From contig JBPCNO010000107.1 of the NCBI GenBank assembly GCA_051001135.1, positions 13,176 through 77,175 on the forward strand: 64,000 bases of DNA, given 5' to 3'. Positions 33,129 through 41,705 of this stretch are shown here, piece by piece. Numbering within the stretch: the first letter of the stretch is position 1; each line of letters begins with the position of its first letter. The position numbers were made by a program, and so were the translations under genes. Origin of the DNA: CAWHMN01 sp051001135 (GTDB lineage: Bacteria > Acidobacteriota > Terriglobia > Terriglobales > Acidobacteriaceae). The notes beneath the pieces were generated by a model, which was not told the DNA's origin, made no database searches, and saw only the letters and a program-made list of their open reading frames with translations.

Positions 33129-34598
33129 TCACCGCGAATAGTTCTGCATGTAGGTATCCTGCGGCAGACCCGCCTCTCGGGCCTTATTGCGCAGGAAGTA
33201 CGCTTCCCTGCGGCTCATCCCACCGCCCAGCGCTACGAAGTACGGTGTTCCCCCGGTGGGCGAGAAGACCTGTGGCTGCAGATTGCCGTATCGCGTCGCC
33301 ATGGCCTCGGCCCGATGCTGCGCCTGTTCCTGATGGTTGAAGGTATAGACGATCACGTGCCATACGCCACGCTCCTCGCCGCCCGCCGCCGGCCTGGCAG
33401 TCACCGGAGAAGCGGGTGTTGCTCCCGGCGCGCCCATGGACTCGCTCACCGCCTCATTCGGCTTCACCACATGGCTCTCGTGTCCCGGTCTTGTCACCGC
33501 CGGCGTGGAGACAGGCGGCGGTGGCACCGCTGCGGGCGCTGGCACTTGCTGCCTGGGTGCCGGTGTCTCAGGCGTCGCCATCGACTCGGCTGGATTCTCG
33601 CGCCCCGTCAGGGACGTCGGCGCCGGCCGCCGCGCAAACAGCCACCAGAAGAACAACAGCAGCACCACCATAATCACGATTGCCGATACGGTTACGCCGG
33701 GCCGCTTCTTCTTCTGCGCGCCATCCTGCGCACGCCCACCGCCAATTTCCTGCGACAGCGCCGCTCTCCGAACGCCGGGCGCTGTCTCCGCCCCGCTGGG
33801 TACGTTCTGCACCGGCCGGTTCGTACCCGTGCGCGCTGGCGACTCTTTCGCGGTCGCGCTCTTCGCCGCCATACTACCCACGGCAGCACCGCCCGCAGCA
33901 GCGCCGCCCGCGGTTTCGATCGATGGCCCCTCCAGCACCCGCCGAATATCCGCCAGCCGCGCGTTGCCGCTCAATCCCGTGCGCACCAGCGATGCGTACG
34001 GCGCCGGCAGCTTGGCCGCATCCCGCTCCGCGCCCGTTCCCGCCCGCCGTTGCGTCAGCGCCTCGTACACCGTCCCCGCCAACCCACGCACGTCCGTGAT
34101 CTCGCCGTCCGCCCCATCCCGCGACGGGACCCGCAGACAGTCGCTGCGCAGCTTGATCCGGTCACCCACTGCCAGCACGCTCGCCGGCTCCACATGCCCG
34201 TGCATCATGCCCGCGCTATGCACCGCCTGGAGCGCGCCCATCGTGCTCCCCACGATCTCGCCCGTCTCCTCGCGCGACAGCGCCCGGTCCCGCAATGCAT
34301 CGGCCAGCGTCTGCTCGAACGGCTCCATGACCGCGTACACCAGCGGCCCGTCTTCCAGCCGGATCGATCCCGTCTCGCGAATGGTCAGCAGGTTCGGATG
34401 ACGGATGCGCGCCGCCGCTTGCATCCGCGCCAGCACCGATTCCTCATCGTTCAGCGATTCGAACAGGCTGATCACCGCCGGTTGTCCGCTGGCATCCTCC
34501 GTGGCAAACCAGGCGGTCCGCCCCTCGCTCCGCATCAGGTGCTTCAGCGGAAACTTCTCCGCCACCCGTGTACCCTCAAGCTCGTTCCACAACGGCAT
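33129..34598 (-). CDS. membrane protein: protein-kinase-like domain, one span, SPOR domain
   Basis: 489 residues. Residues 1-230 have a Ser/Thr kinase layout (ARIRHPNLLTIRETGSI, VYAVMEPFEQTLADAL) but the HRD catalytic loop reads MHGHVEPASVL, no DFG is seen, and the usual Lys is missing, so it is a pseudokinase. A linker leads to one span (VTVSAIVIMVVLLLFFWWLF), a Pro-rich stretch, and a C-terminal SPOR domain (WHVIVYTFNHQEQAQHRAEA ... REAGLPQDTYMQNYSR). SPOR binds bare septal peptidoglycan, so a cell-division role is inferred. Confidence 0.85.
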   Translation of the reverse strand: MPLWNELEGTRVAEKFPLKHLMRSEGRTAWFATEDASGQPAVISLFESLNDEESVLARMQAAARIRHPNLLTIRETGSIRLEDGPLVYAVMEPFEQTLADALRDRALSREETGEIVGSTMGALQAVHSAGMMHGHVEPASVLAVGDRIKLRSDCLRVPSRDGADGEITDVRGLAGTVYEALTQRRAGTGAERDAAKLPAPYASLVRTGLSGNARLADIRRVLEGPSIETAGGAAAGGAAVGSMAAKSATAKESPARTGTNRPVQNVPSGAETAPGVRRAALSQEIGGGRAQDGAQKKKRPGVTVSAIVIMVVLLLFFWWLFARRPAPTSLTGRENPAESMATPETPAPRQQVPAPAAVPPPPVSTPAVTRPGHESHVVKPNEAVSESMGAPGATPASPVTARPAAGGEERGVWHVIVYTFNHQEQAQHRAEAMATRYGNLQPQVFSPTGGTPYFVALGGGMSRREAYFLRNKAREAGLPQDTYMQNYSR

Positions 34599-34848
34599 CT
34601 GTTCTTCCCATCTTCAAGTGGATTTGCGGCAGACGTATCCAGCGCACCGGAGATGGCACGCATGGAGCGCGCCCACGGGTCGCGGATGTTCATGCCATAC
34701 GATGCACAACCCAGCCACAATCTTGATTAGGGAAAGTCTAGTTCATTTTCGGCGGAGGCTCTCAGCGGCAGTGCGCAAAGCGGATATCCGCTGTCCCATA
34801 GGTGGCATTCAACTGCTGGCGATGGTCACTCACGGCACTCGCGAAGCC

Positions 34849-34933
34849 GTCATTCTGAGGAGCGCAGCGAAGAATCCATCGGGAGCCGGCCTCCGCATGG
34901 ATTCTTCGCACCAAAGCCGGCGCTCAGCATGAC
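34849..34933 (+). repeat. long hairpin related to family B
   Basis: GCGAAGAATCCAT (34867-34879) is exactly complementary to ATGGATTCTTCGC (34897-34909); outside it GTCATTCTGAG faces CTCAGCATGAC. The stem therefore has an inner perfect 13-pair part and an outer near-perfect part. Confidence 0.8.
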
Positions 34934-34960
34934 GGGAGCCGGCGGTAGGAGGACATGGAA

Positions 34961-35039
34961 CGCAGATCCCTGCGGCTTCGGTCAGGATAAGCTCTTCGAC
35001 TGGGTGGCTCTTCGAGTTGCTACGCTCGCGCAGGATGAC
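34961..35039 (-). repeat. family B dispersed repeat, minus orientation
   Basis: Read on the minus strand: GTCATCCTGCGCGAGCG ... CAGTCGAAGAGCTTATCCTG ... GGGATCTGCG. It has a doubled centre as in copies 4 and 5. Confidence 0.65.
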
Positions 35040-35071
35040 AGAACCGGGATGGCAACAGAACGAGGCCAGTC

Positions 35072-35413
35072 CTATGCGATCTTGACCTCGCCTGCCCCGG
35101 CCAGCACGCCCTGTTGCGAAGCGCTTACCACCACCCGGCCTCCCGCACCCGCGCGGGCCAGCAGCCGCATGCCCTCGCTCGCCATCTCCCGCGCCATCTG
35201 CCGCAGTTCCTCCGGCCGCTCGTTGTGCTGGTTGGTCAGCTCCACCAGCGCCGCCGCCGCTTTCAGCTTCGCAATCCCGTCAAAGGACGCCAGCCCCGCC
35301 GCCCCTCCCTGCGACTGAATGATGCTGTCGGCAGTGATCTTGAAGACACTATCACCCTGGATAACGAAGGCTACCAGGTACTTTTCAGGGGCAGGTGTCA
35401 GGGGCGAAGTCAT
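35072..35413 (-). CDS. hypothetical protein, 113 aa
   Basis: Soluble, Ala-rich protein with PEKYLVAFVIQGDSVFKI at the N-terminus, a helical middle (AKLKAAAALVELTNQHNERP) and a compact Gly/Val end (GRVVVSASQQGVLAGAGEV). No family recognised. A possible 37-residue gene lies 33 bases upstream on the same strand. Confidence 0.7.
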   Translation of the reverse strand: MTSPLTPAPEKYLVAFVIQGDSVFKITADSIIQSQGGAAGLASFDGIAKLKAAAALVELTNQHNERPEELRQMAREMASEGMRLLARAGAGGRVVVSASQQGVLAGAGEVKIA

Positions 35414-35446
35414 GGCTCGGCGTGCTTCCTCTCGCGTGCTATCGGT

Positions 35447-35560
35447 TTACTCAAAGAACACGCTGCCAGTCACCCCGCCGTCAAGAATGGATCGCATCTT
35501 TCCCGTATCCATGCGGATACCCCCGCCGCGCATAACCGAACCCTTGCGGTCAGTCGCCAT
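35447..35560 (-). CDS. possible small protein, 37 aa
   Basis: MATDRKGSVMRGGGIRMDTG ... TGSVFFE. The Gly/Met/Arg-rich sequence looks like a compact conserved peptide and is on the same strand as, and close to, the 113-residue gene. The purine run AGAGATAGAAGG ends directly at the ATG, so the ribosome site is poor. A longer frame upstream runs through a family B repeat and is not credible. Confidence 0.35.
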   Translation of the reverse strand: MATDRKGSVMRGGGIRMDTGKMRSILDGGVTGSVFFE

Positions 35561-35667
35561 CCTTCTATCTCTAAATGAGCGGCAAGCAAGAGCAAGAGCA
35601 AGAGTAAGAATGTCGCAGTGGGGGAACCGAGGGATCGGTTCTCCGCGGGCGAACGAATCACCGCTTG

Positions 35668-35711
35668 TCATCCTGAGCGAACGCAGTGAGTCGAAGGATC
35701 TGCGTTTGCCT
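35668..35711 (+). repeat. family B dispersed repeat
   Basis: GTCATCCTGAGCGAACGCAG ... GTCGAAGGATCTGCGTTTGCC. Confidence 0.7.
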
Positions 35712-35771
35712 CCGCTTCGTACGCCCACCCCCCTCAAGCCCGGATAACAATTCTCCCCTTTGCCATCTTTA

Positions 35772-35818
35772 ATAGGACTAAATTAGTCTCTGTTTAACTC
35801 GGACGTGTTCAGTCCTAT
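35772..35818 (+). promoter_or_regulatory. dyad-symmetric site upstream of the exported protein/cytochrome c operon
   Basis: GACTAAATTAGTC (35776-35788) is a palindrome around one central base, and ATAGGACT (35772) recurs as its complement AGTCCTAT (35811-35818). It lies 64 bases before the start codon. From memory it resembles dyads used by Rrf2-family regulators; that link is unverified. Confidence 0.5.
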
Positions 35819-35851
35819 ATCGATACGGGGCCTTGGAGGCACTTTCGCGTC

Positions 35852-36751
35852 TTGATCCCACCCGCTCATAGAACCCCGCCACGCTTGCTCTTCGCTCTCC
35901 TCGGACCGGCGCTCGCGCTGCTCTGCCTCGCTCCCGTCGTCCAGGCGCAGGAGCCGCCCTACTTCGTCACCTACTCCCAAGTTCTGGAGGAGCCCGGCAA
36001 CCTCGAAATCGCCGAGAAGTCCCTCACCGCCGCTCCCAAAGACGCGAACGCCTTCCTGGCCGGGACCCTGGAGCTGGAATACGGCGCCACCGCCTGGTGG
36101 ACCACGGAGTTCTACCTCGAGGGACAGACCACCGCCAAGGATTCCACCCTCTTCACCGGCTTCCGCTGGGAGAATCGCTTCCGTCCCATCCCGCGCGAGC
36201 TCCCCGTCAACCCCGTCCTCTACCTCGAATACGAGGACATCAACGCCGCCACCAAAAGCCTGCTCGAAGTGGTCGGTCATGACAGCATCGCCGATCTGCA
36301 GGGGTCCAACGCCGAGAGTCGCCAGGAGGTAGAACGCGAATTGGAGGGCAAGCTCATCCTCTCCAGCTACGTCCGCGGCTGGAATGTCTCGGAGAACTTC
36401 ATCGCCGAGAAGAATGTCAAGCATCAGCCGTGGGAGTTCGGTTACGCGCTCGGTATCAGCCGGCCCCTCTCGCTGATCGCCACCGGCGACCCCTGCAAGT
36501 TCTGCCGCCAGAACATCACCGCCGGCGCTGAGATGTTCGGTGGCCTGGGCACCGCTGCCGATTTCGGCCTCAGCCAAACCTCCCATTACGCCGGACCGAC
36601 GCTGCAGCTCGATCTCCAGCGCGGCCCCGTCGTCAGCTTCTCGCCCGAGTTCGGGCTCAACGACAACAGCGCCGGCGTCCTCTGGCGCCTCAAGCTCTCC
36701 TATGAGGTCCAGCAGTTTCGCGATCTCTTCGGCGGAAAGGCCTCGCAATGA
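35852..36751 (+). CDS. exported protein of unknown function, probably outer membrane
   Basis: 299 residues. A signal peptide (LLFALLGPALALLCLAPVVQ) is followed by a sequence of alternating beta-type segments rich in Tyr, Trp and Glu (LELEYGATAWWTTEFYLEGQ, LFTGFRWENRF, LSSYVRGWNVSENF, YAGPTLQLDLQRGP) ending LWRLKLSYEVQQF. This fits a small beta-barrel. The start is TTG with GGAGG upstream. The cytochrome c gene overlaps its stop by four bases, so they are one operon. The antisense frame over this gene is a shadow. Confidence 0.8.
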   Translation: MIPPAHRTPPRLLFALLGPALALLCLAPVVQAQEPPYFVTYSQVLEEPGNLEIAEKSLTAAPKDANAFLAGTLELEYGATAWWTTEFYLEGQTTAKDSTLFTGFRWENRFRPIPRELPVNPVLYLEYEDINAATKSLLEVVGHDSIADLQGSNAESRQEVERELEGKLILSSYVRGWNVSENFIAEKNVKHQPWEFGYALGISRPLSLIATGDPCKFCRQNITAGAEMFGGLGTAADFGLSQTSHYAGPTLQLDLQRGPVVSFSPEFGLNDNSAGVLWRLKLSYEVQQFRDLFGGKASQ

Positions 36752-37164
36752 AGATCCGTATCCTCAGCCATCCCCTGCTCATCGTTCCGGGCGTGCTCGC
36801 GGCCGTGCTTCTTCTGGGCGCCGCCGATCTTCTGGGAGCGGCTGATGGCTCCTGGCTCAACAAGGTTCCGGACGCCGACCGCGCCCGCGTCAACCCCATG
36901 GCCAGCCATCCCGATGCTGTCGCCGCCGGTGCCAAGCTCTACCGCAACAACTGCGCCCAGTGCCACGGCCGCGATGGCACTGGCCGCGGCAATCGCCCGT
37001 CCCTGCGCTCGCCCCGGATCATCGCCAGCACCGATGGCGAGCTCGCCTGGCTGCTCCGCAACGGCAGTCCCTGGAAGGGCATGCCCAGTTGGGCCAACCT
37101 GCCCGAGCCGCAGCGCTGGCAGATCATCGCTTATCTACGCACTCTCCAGCCCGCTGCTCCCTGA
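36748..37164 (+). CDS. c-type cytochrome
   Basis: 138 residues with an N-terminal export segment (LLIVPGVLAAVLLLGAADLL), one haem-binding NCAQCHGRDGTGRG, and a downstream axial Met in WKGMPSWANLPE. This is a class I mono-haem cytochrome. Its ATG overlaps the stop of the exported-protein gene (ATGA), which ties their expression; electron transfer near the outer membrane or in the periplasm is likely. Confidence 0.93.
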   Translation: MKIRILSHPLLIVPGVLAAVLLLGAADLLGAADGSWLNKVPDADRARVNPMASHPDAVAAGAKLYRNNCAQCHGRDGTGRGNRPSLRSPRIIASTDGELAWLLRNGSPWKGMPSWANLPEPQRWQIIAYLRTLQPAAP

Positions 37165-37286
37165 TAAGGCACGCCAGGAGCCATGCCCCATCGCGGACGC
37201 CGGCAACGATGCCCATCCGTGATCCCAATCCGGGTACCCATCCTGAGCGCGGATTGCAAGGCGGGATCTCCCGTTACCATGAAACT

Positions 37287-37316
37287 GGGTGCCCCATCCT
37301 GGCGCGCCAGGGTGGG
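37287..37316 (+). repeat. family A dispersed hairpin repeat, short form
   Basis: CCCCATCCTGGC-GC-GCCAGGGTGGG. The arms differ from the copy at 27961 (CTAGC/GCTAG) but still pair, that is, both sides changed together. Confidence 0.8.
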
Positions 37317-37388
37317 TTGCGCCGTTGATCTTGCCGTTGCCTTTGGCGCGAAGCGCGCCCGCCCGTGCGGCCAGCACCATCCGATACC

Positions 37389-38357
37389 ATGATGATGTCT
37401 ATGTCTTCCACGCCCTCCGCCGACCCCACGCTCGCCACCCTGCTCACCGAAACGCGCAATCCCATCTCCGCGCACATCGATGAACTTCCCACCATCAAGT
37501 TGCTGCAGGTCATCAACGCGGCGGATGCTGAAGTCGCCGCGGCCGTCGCGCTCGAGCTCCCGCAGATCGCCCGCGTCGTTGACGCCATCGTCGAACGCAT
37601 GGAGCGAGGTGGCCGTCTCTTCTACACCGGCGCCGGCACCTCCGGCCGCCTTGGCGTGCTGGACGCCTCCGAGTGCCCTCCTACCTTTAACGTCCGCCCC
37701 GAACTGGTGCAGGGCATCATCGCTGGCGGCGACCACGCCCTTCGCCAGGCCGTCGAGGGTGCGGAAGACTCGCCCGAGCTGGGATCCGCCGATCTCGCCA
37801 CGCACGGCTTCGAAGCCAGAGATGCACTGGTCGGGATCGCCGCCAGCGGCCGCACGCCTTACGTGCTCGGCGCGCTCACCCACGCGCGTGCGGCCGGCGC
37901 GGTCACCATCGGTCTTAGCTGCGTTCCCAACTCCGCCGTGGCCTCGGCCGCGGAGTACCCCATCACCCCCGCCGTCGGTCCGGAGATCATCACCGGCTCC
38001 ACCCGCATGCGCGCCGGCACCGCCACCAAACTGGTGCTCAACATGCTCTCCACCGGCGTTATGGTGCGGCTCGGTATGGTGTATGGCAACCTGATGATCA
38101 ACGTCCAGCCCACCAACGCCAAGTTGGCCGACCGCGCCGCGCGCATCGTCACCGAACTCACTGGGCTGGATCGCCCGGCCGCCGTCGCGCTCCTCGATCA
38201 GGCCGGTTCCATCAAAGCCGCCGTCCTCATGCACCGGCACGGCCTCACCCGCTCCGCCGCGGAAGAACTTCTCCGCGCCCACCGCGGGCATCTCCGCCGT
38301 GCCCTCGAAAGCCTCTCCGCCGGTCCCGGCGTCGCCACCCCGGGCACCCCATCCTGA
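37389..38357 (+). CDS. murQ: N-acetylmuramic acid 6-phosphate etherase
   Basis: About 322 residues. MurQ removes lactate from MurNAc-6-phosphate in cell-wall recycling. A SIS domain carries FYTGAGTSGRLGVLDASECP, and GSTRMRAGTATKLVLNMLST and YGNLMINVQPTNAKLADRA are typical. The true start is among ATGs at 37389-37398. The last codons (ATPGTPS-stop) come from a family A repeat (CGGGCACCCCATCCTGA), so the stop is supplied by the repeat. Confidence 0.95.
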   Translation: MMMSMSSTPSADPTLATLLTETRNPISAHIDELPTIKLLQVINAADAEVAAAVALELPQIARVVDAIVERMERGGRLFYTGAGTSGRLGVLDASECPPTFNVRPELVQGIIAGGDHALRQAVEGAEDSPELGSADLATHGFEARDALVGIAASGRTPYVLGALTHARAAGAVTIGLSCVPNSAVASAAEYPITPAVGPEIITGSTRMRAGTATKLVLNMLSTGVMVRLGMVYGNLMINVQPTNAKLADRAARIVTELTGLDRPAAVALLDQAGSIKAAVLMHRHGLTRSAAEELLRAHRGHLRRALESLSAGPGVATPGTPS

Positions 38358-38408
38358 GGGTGAATACGGCCAAGTCGGGTGCCCCATTCTAGCGAAGCTC
38401 GGGTGGGG
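38342..38408 (+). repeat. two adjacent family A repeats at the murQ 3' end
   Basis: A truncated copy (38342-38361, GGGCACCCCATCCTGAGGGT) supplies the murQ stop; a short-form copy follows at 38377-38408 (CCCCATTCTAGC-GAA-GCTCGGGTGGGG, one mismatch). Confidence 0.75.
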
Positions 38409-38483
38409 ATCTTTGCCTTTGCTCTTGCGCGACGCGCGTCTGCCTGGACGGCAGGTCCCTTATACACTGGTAAGGCCGTCAGC

Positions 38484-39716
38484 ATGTCCTCCACCCCCCA
38501 ACAACTCGACGCTCTCCCCGCGCACGCCGTTCCGGTTCCCGCGACGCGCCTTCGCCGCTTCCGCTTCGATCGCCCGCAACAGTTCGCGGCCCTGCTGCTG
38601 TTCCTGCTGCTGGCCCAGTGTCTGTTCGTCATCGTTCGCCAGCCGCTCACCGATGCCGACTATCAATACGCCCGTTGCGGCCGGGAGATGTGGGAACGCC
38701 CCTCGCCCATCGCCGGCTACTTCACCACCTGCGGCAATATCCATGACGGCGCGCTCGCCTATCGGCTCGCCGGCCTGCCGCTAACCGCCGAGCGCATCCT
38801 CGCCGGTCAATCCGCCGACACCTCCACCTGGGAGATGCGTCATGAGCTAGGCTTCGTCAGCCTGCTGCTGCGCCTGCCGTTTGCCTTTGCCGCCGTGCTG
38901 TTAGGTGGAGCGCTGTGGTGGGTTACGCGCCGTCTCTATGGCAACCGTGGCGGTTACGTGGCGCTGGCGCTCTACTCTGTCGCCCCGCCGGTCATCCGCG
39001 CCGCCACCTCGCCCAACCCCGAGATCCTTACCGCGCTTGGCTTCTTCGCCGCCATCTATACCGCCATCGGTGTCGCCCATGCCATGCAGGGACCGCGCCA
39101 CAAATGGCGTCCCCGCATCCTGCTGCTGGCCGCGGCCTTTGGCCTGGTCGCCGCCTCGCACTCCGCCGCGCTGCTGCTCGCCTTGCCGCTGGCCGCCGTC
39201 TTCATGCTCTACCTGGCGGAGCGCCGGCGTACCGTGGTGCCCTTCGTCCTCATCGCCGGCACCCTGGGCGCATTGCTGCTGGTCTTTGCCTGCTACGCCT
39301 TCCATCCCGACGCCTTCAGCTACTACTTCCGCTCCGGCGCCGGCCGTCTCGGCCTCAGTCTCTTGCCCTTGCGCCATCTGCTGAGCGGACTCTCGAACGC
39401 CGGCATCACCCTGGCCCTGCTCTCCGCCGTGGTGCTCTATCTGTTCAGCCGCCGCTCGCACTACTTCGGCAACACTGCGCCGCTCGTCACCTCGCTGCTG
39501 CTGCTGCCGCTTGTCACCACAGGCACCTTGGGCGAACCCACCCTCTGGGCGCTCCCCTTCGTCTTCACCTTCATCGGCGGAGTCTTCGCCGATGCGCTCG
39601 AGAGCCCCCGCCGCGTCCTCTTCCGCTGGGCCATCGTCGGGCTCATCCTGCTGCAGACCGCACTCTCGATCGCGACCGTCGCCGCGCCCGCCGTCAACGT
39701 CGCCTTGGCCCGCTAA
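38484..39716 (+). CDS. polytopic membrane protein, glycosyltransferase-39-like
   Basis: 410 residues with about ten hydrophobic spans after a cytoplasmic N-terminus. An acidic loop follows the first span (RQPLTDADYQYARCGREMWE), as in lipid-linked sugar transferases of the GT39/ArnT/PMT type, where an Asp pair binds the substrate. Later spans include LLRLPFAFAAVLLGGALWWV and HSAALLLALPLAAVFMLYL. The donor and acceptor are unknown. AAGG precedes the ATG. Confidence 0.75.
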   Translation: MSSTPQQLDALPAHAVPVPATRLRRFRFDRPQQFAALLLFLLLAQCLFVIVRQPLTDADYQYARCGREMWERPSPIAGYFTTCGNIHDGALAYRLAGLPLTAERILAGQSADTSTWEMRHELGFVSLLLRLPFAFAAVLLGGALWWVTRRLYGNRGGYVALALYSVAPPVIRAATSPNPEILTALGFFAAIYTAIGVAHAMQGPRHKWRPRILLLAAAFGLVAASHSAALLLALPLAAVFMLYLAERRRTVVPFVLIAGTLGALLLVFACYAFHPDAFSYYFRSGAGRLGLSLLPLRHLLSGLSNAGITLALLSAVVLYLFSRRSHYFGNTAPLVTSLLLLPLVTTGTLGEPTLWALPFVFTFIGGVFADALESPRRVLFRWAIVGLILLQTALSIATVAAPAVNVALAR

Positions 39717-39736
39717 ATCCGGATCATCACGAACCC

Positions 39737-39782
39737 GGGTGCCCCATCCTGACCCTGAGCGTAGTCGAAGGGGAAGGGTGGG
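39737..39782 (+). repeat. family A repeat with a family B-like centre
   Basis: GGGTGCCCCATCCTGACCCTG ... AGTCGAAGGGGAAGGGTGGG. The inner part resembles the family B core (TGAGCGTAGTCGAAGG), so the two families appear nested. Confidence 0.7.
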
Positions 39783-39845
39783 TCTTTCCTGTCAACTATA
39801 GAAATCATTTTCCAGAGTTGGCAGGACATCACGCCTCCCATCCGT

Positions 39846-39892
39846 GTCATCCTGAGCGGAGCGCGCAGTGCGCAGTCGAAGGACCTGCGTTT
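39846..39892 (+). repeat. family B dispersed repeat
   Basis: GTCATCCTGAGCGGAGCGCG ... GCAGTCGAAGGACCTGCGT. Confidence 0.7.
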
Positions 39893-39927
39893 GTTTCTCC
39901 CTTTTGCGCCAGCGCCACCGCACCGCT

Positions 39928-41226
39928 TCAGCCCCGATACATCCGCGGAATCCGGCTCCACGGCTCCGCCAGCCGCGCCGCCTTCTCCACCGGCGTCGCC
40001 ATCACCTGCTCCCAGGCGTTACGGAAGCGCGCCATCTCCTCCGGCGTGCCCACGGTGATGCGCACATACGTCGGCATTACCGGCCAGATGCGGCCGATAT
40101 ACACATGCCGCTGCTGCATCGCGGCGATCACTTGCTTGCCATCGCGCCCGGAATCCAGCATGAAGCAATTGCTCTCCGACGGCGTGACTCTATACCCCTT
40201 TGCCCTCAGCCACGCCAGGGTCTCGTTCCGCGTATCGGCGGTAATCTTCTTGCGCATCGCAATCAGCGAAGCATCGTCGAGGCTAGCGCTCGCCGCCGCC
40301 ACCGCCGTCACCGGCATGGGATTCATCCCGTACATCTCGAGCTTCGCCAGCAGGTCCGGCCGCGCCGCCGCAAAGCCGCAGCGCAACCCCGCCATTCCGT
40401 ACAGCTTCGAGAACGTATGCAGCACGATCACGTCCTCGTTCGCCCGCACCATGTCCATGCAGGACTCGTTCTCCGTAAAGTGGATATACGCCTCGTCGAT
40501 CAGCAGCACCGACCCCTTCGGCTTGTGCGCCAGCGCCCAGCGGATATCCTCTTTGGGCGTCACCGTGCCCGTCGGATTATTCGGGCTGCAGATGTACAGC
40601 ACGCCGGCGTTCGGACTGGCCGCCACCATCGCCCGCACGTCGTGCGCATACGCGTCCTTCGTCAGCGGCACCTTCAGAATCTGCGCGCGCGCTTTGTCGG
40701 CCGCGTGCATGCCCGCCTCGTATCCCGGATCCGCCGTCACATACGGCCGCCCCGGCCCGGTGAACGCCAGCACCGTATAGTGCAGCGGCTCGCTCGATCC
40801 CGCATACACCGCGACATACTCCGGCTTCAGCCACTCGCGCTCGGCGATGGCCGCTGCCAACACCTCCGTCTTCCCGAAGGCATAGCGTCCGCCCTGGCGC
40901 CCAGCCGCCGTCACCGCCTCACACGCCGCCGCGCACGGCCCCAGCGGATTCTCGTTGGCGTCGATCAGCACCGCGTCCGCCGGCACCTCGGCGTGCAGGC
41001 CACCATGAACGCGGCTCGCCCGGGCCACCGCGCTCGCACCAGGGGCCGTCTGGCCACCAACCCGCGCAGCCCACGCCAGATGCGCCTCCGTCAGGATCGG
41101 CACCGTCAGGATTGGAGCAGCGGCCGCCGCCGCCGAAGCTGCCCGCAAGAACGACCGCCGCGACATACCGCCGGCTTTAGAAGATGAAAGGGAATTCGAT
41201 TCAGGCTGCGTCTTTGACGATGACAT
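39928..41226 (-). CDS. Tat-exported PLP-dependent aminotransferase (HisC-like)
   Basis: 432 residues. A twin-arginine signal (SRRSFLRAASAAAAAAPILT) precedes a class I/II aminotransferase: LIDANENPLGPCAAACEAV, YICSPNNPTGTVTP, LLIDEAYIHF, and the PLP lysine in HTFSKLYGMAGLRCGFA. The core is most like histidinol-phosphate aminotransferase. Export of a folded PLP enzyme is unusual, and the substrate in the periplasm is unknown. The ATG at 41226 has GGAGAAA upstream; a GTG lies five codons earlier. Confidence 0.9.
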   Translation of the reverse strand: MSSSKTQPESNSLSSSKAGGMSRRSFLRAASAAAAAAPILTVPILTEAHLAWAARVGGQTAPGASAVARASRVHGGLHAEVPADAVLIDANENPLGPCAAACEAVTAAGRQGGRYAFGKTEVLAAAIAEREWLKPEYVAVYAGSSEPLHYTVLAFTGPGRPYVTADPGYEAGMHAADKARAQILKVPLTKDAYAHDVRAMVAASPNAGVLYICSPNNPTGTVTPKEDIRWALAHKPKGSVLLIDEAYIHFTENESCMDMVRANEDVIVLHTFSKLYGMAGLRCGFAAARPDLLAKLEMYGMNPMPVTAVAAASASLDDASLIAMRKKITADTRNETLAWLRAKGYRVTPSESNCFMLDSGRDGKQVIAAMQQRHVYIGRIWPVMPTYVRITVGTPEEMARFRNAWEQVMATPVEKAARLAEPWSRIPRMYRG

Positions 41227-41384
41227 GACCAGTTTCTCCACAAGAACCGGAGAGAGGGCAGAACTGCCGCTTATCTCCGCGTCCTACTCTATTCCATTCC
41301 CGCAAGTGGCAGCGGTTCAACCGTGTCATGCGCCCGCAAGTTCGGAAGGCAACCCGCGAGCCTCCGAGTCCCGCGTTGAGCGCT

Positions 41385-41594
41385 TCAGGGTTCGGCATTT
41401 TCGCTTAGGCCGTGTAGAGGCGCACCATCTCTATCGGTGTATGTTTCCCCCTTGCGGGTCCTCTCCTGAATGGGCGTGAAACACAGCGCATCGAACTTCC
41501 GCATCATTCCCTGGTCCATTCCCCCGGCGCGGTGCAAGTCTGCCGCCGTCTCGTGAATGGCAGCCATCGCCTCACTCCGATACTTTTTAGCCAT
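41385..41594 (-). pseudogene. truncated HTH-type antitoxin (HigA/YiaG-like N-terminus)
   Basis: The first 44 residues (MAKKYRSEAMAAIHETAADL ... FDALCFTPIQE) match the N-terminal part of a common HTH antitoxin family of about 100 residues. The HTH that should follow (ALREREHVSQ-like) is absent, replaced by an unrelated tail (KGETYTDRDGAPLHGLSENA). No toxin gene remains beside it. Confidence 0.6.
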
Positions 41595-41705
41595 GCTCTT
41601 CCTCTTCCGGCTCCTTAACGACGGCGTTTCACCCGGGGCGAGTTATCGTGAGACCAACGCGCACATTAAAATCAATCTTCATCCTAACTGACGGGACTAG
41701 ACACA

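Larger units (their letters stand above)
34599..35071. other. gene-free stretch with two family B repeats
   Basis: No supported gene. It holds the upstream region of the pseudokinase-SPOR gene and two family B elements (34849-34933 and 34961-35039). Frames on the plus strand run through the repeats and do not look coding. Confidence 0.6.

Noticed and set aside
35783..36748. 321-codon minus frame over the exported-protein gene
   Set aside because: The plus frame has a signal peptide, a ribosome site and a coupled cytochrome c gene; the minus frame is Glu/Gly-rich shadow.
37131..38387. 418-codon minus frame over murQ
   Set aside because: Gly/Asp/His-rich antisense of a clear MurQ; runs through repeats at both ends.
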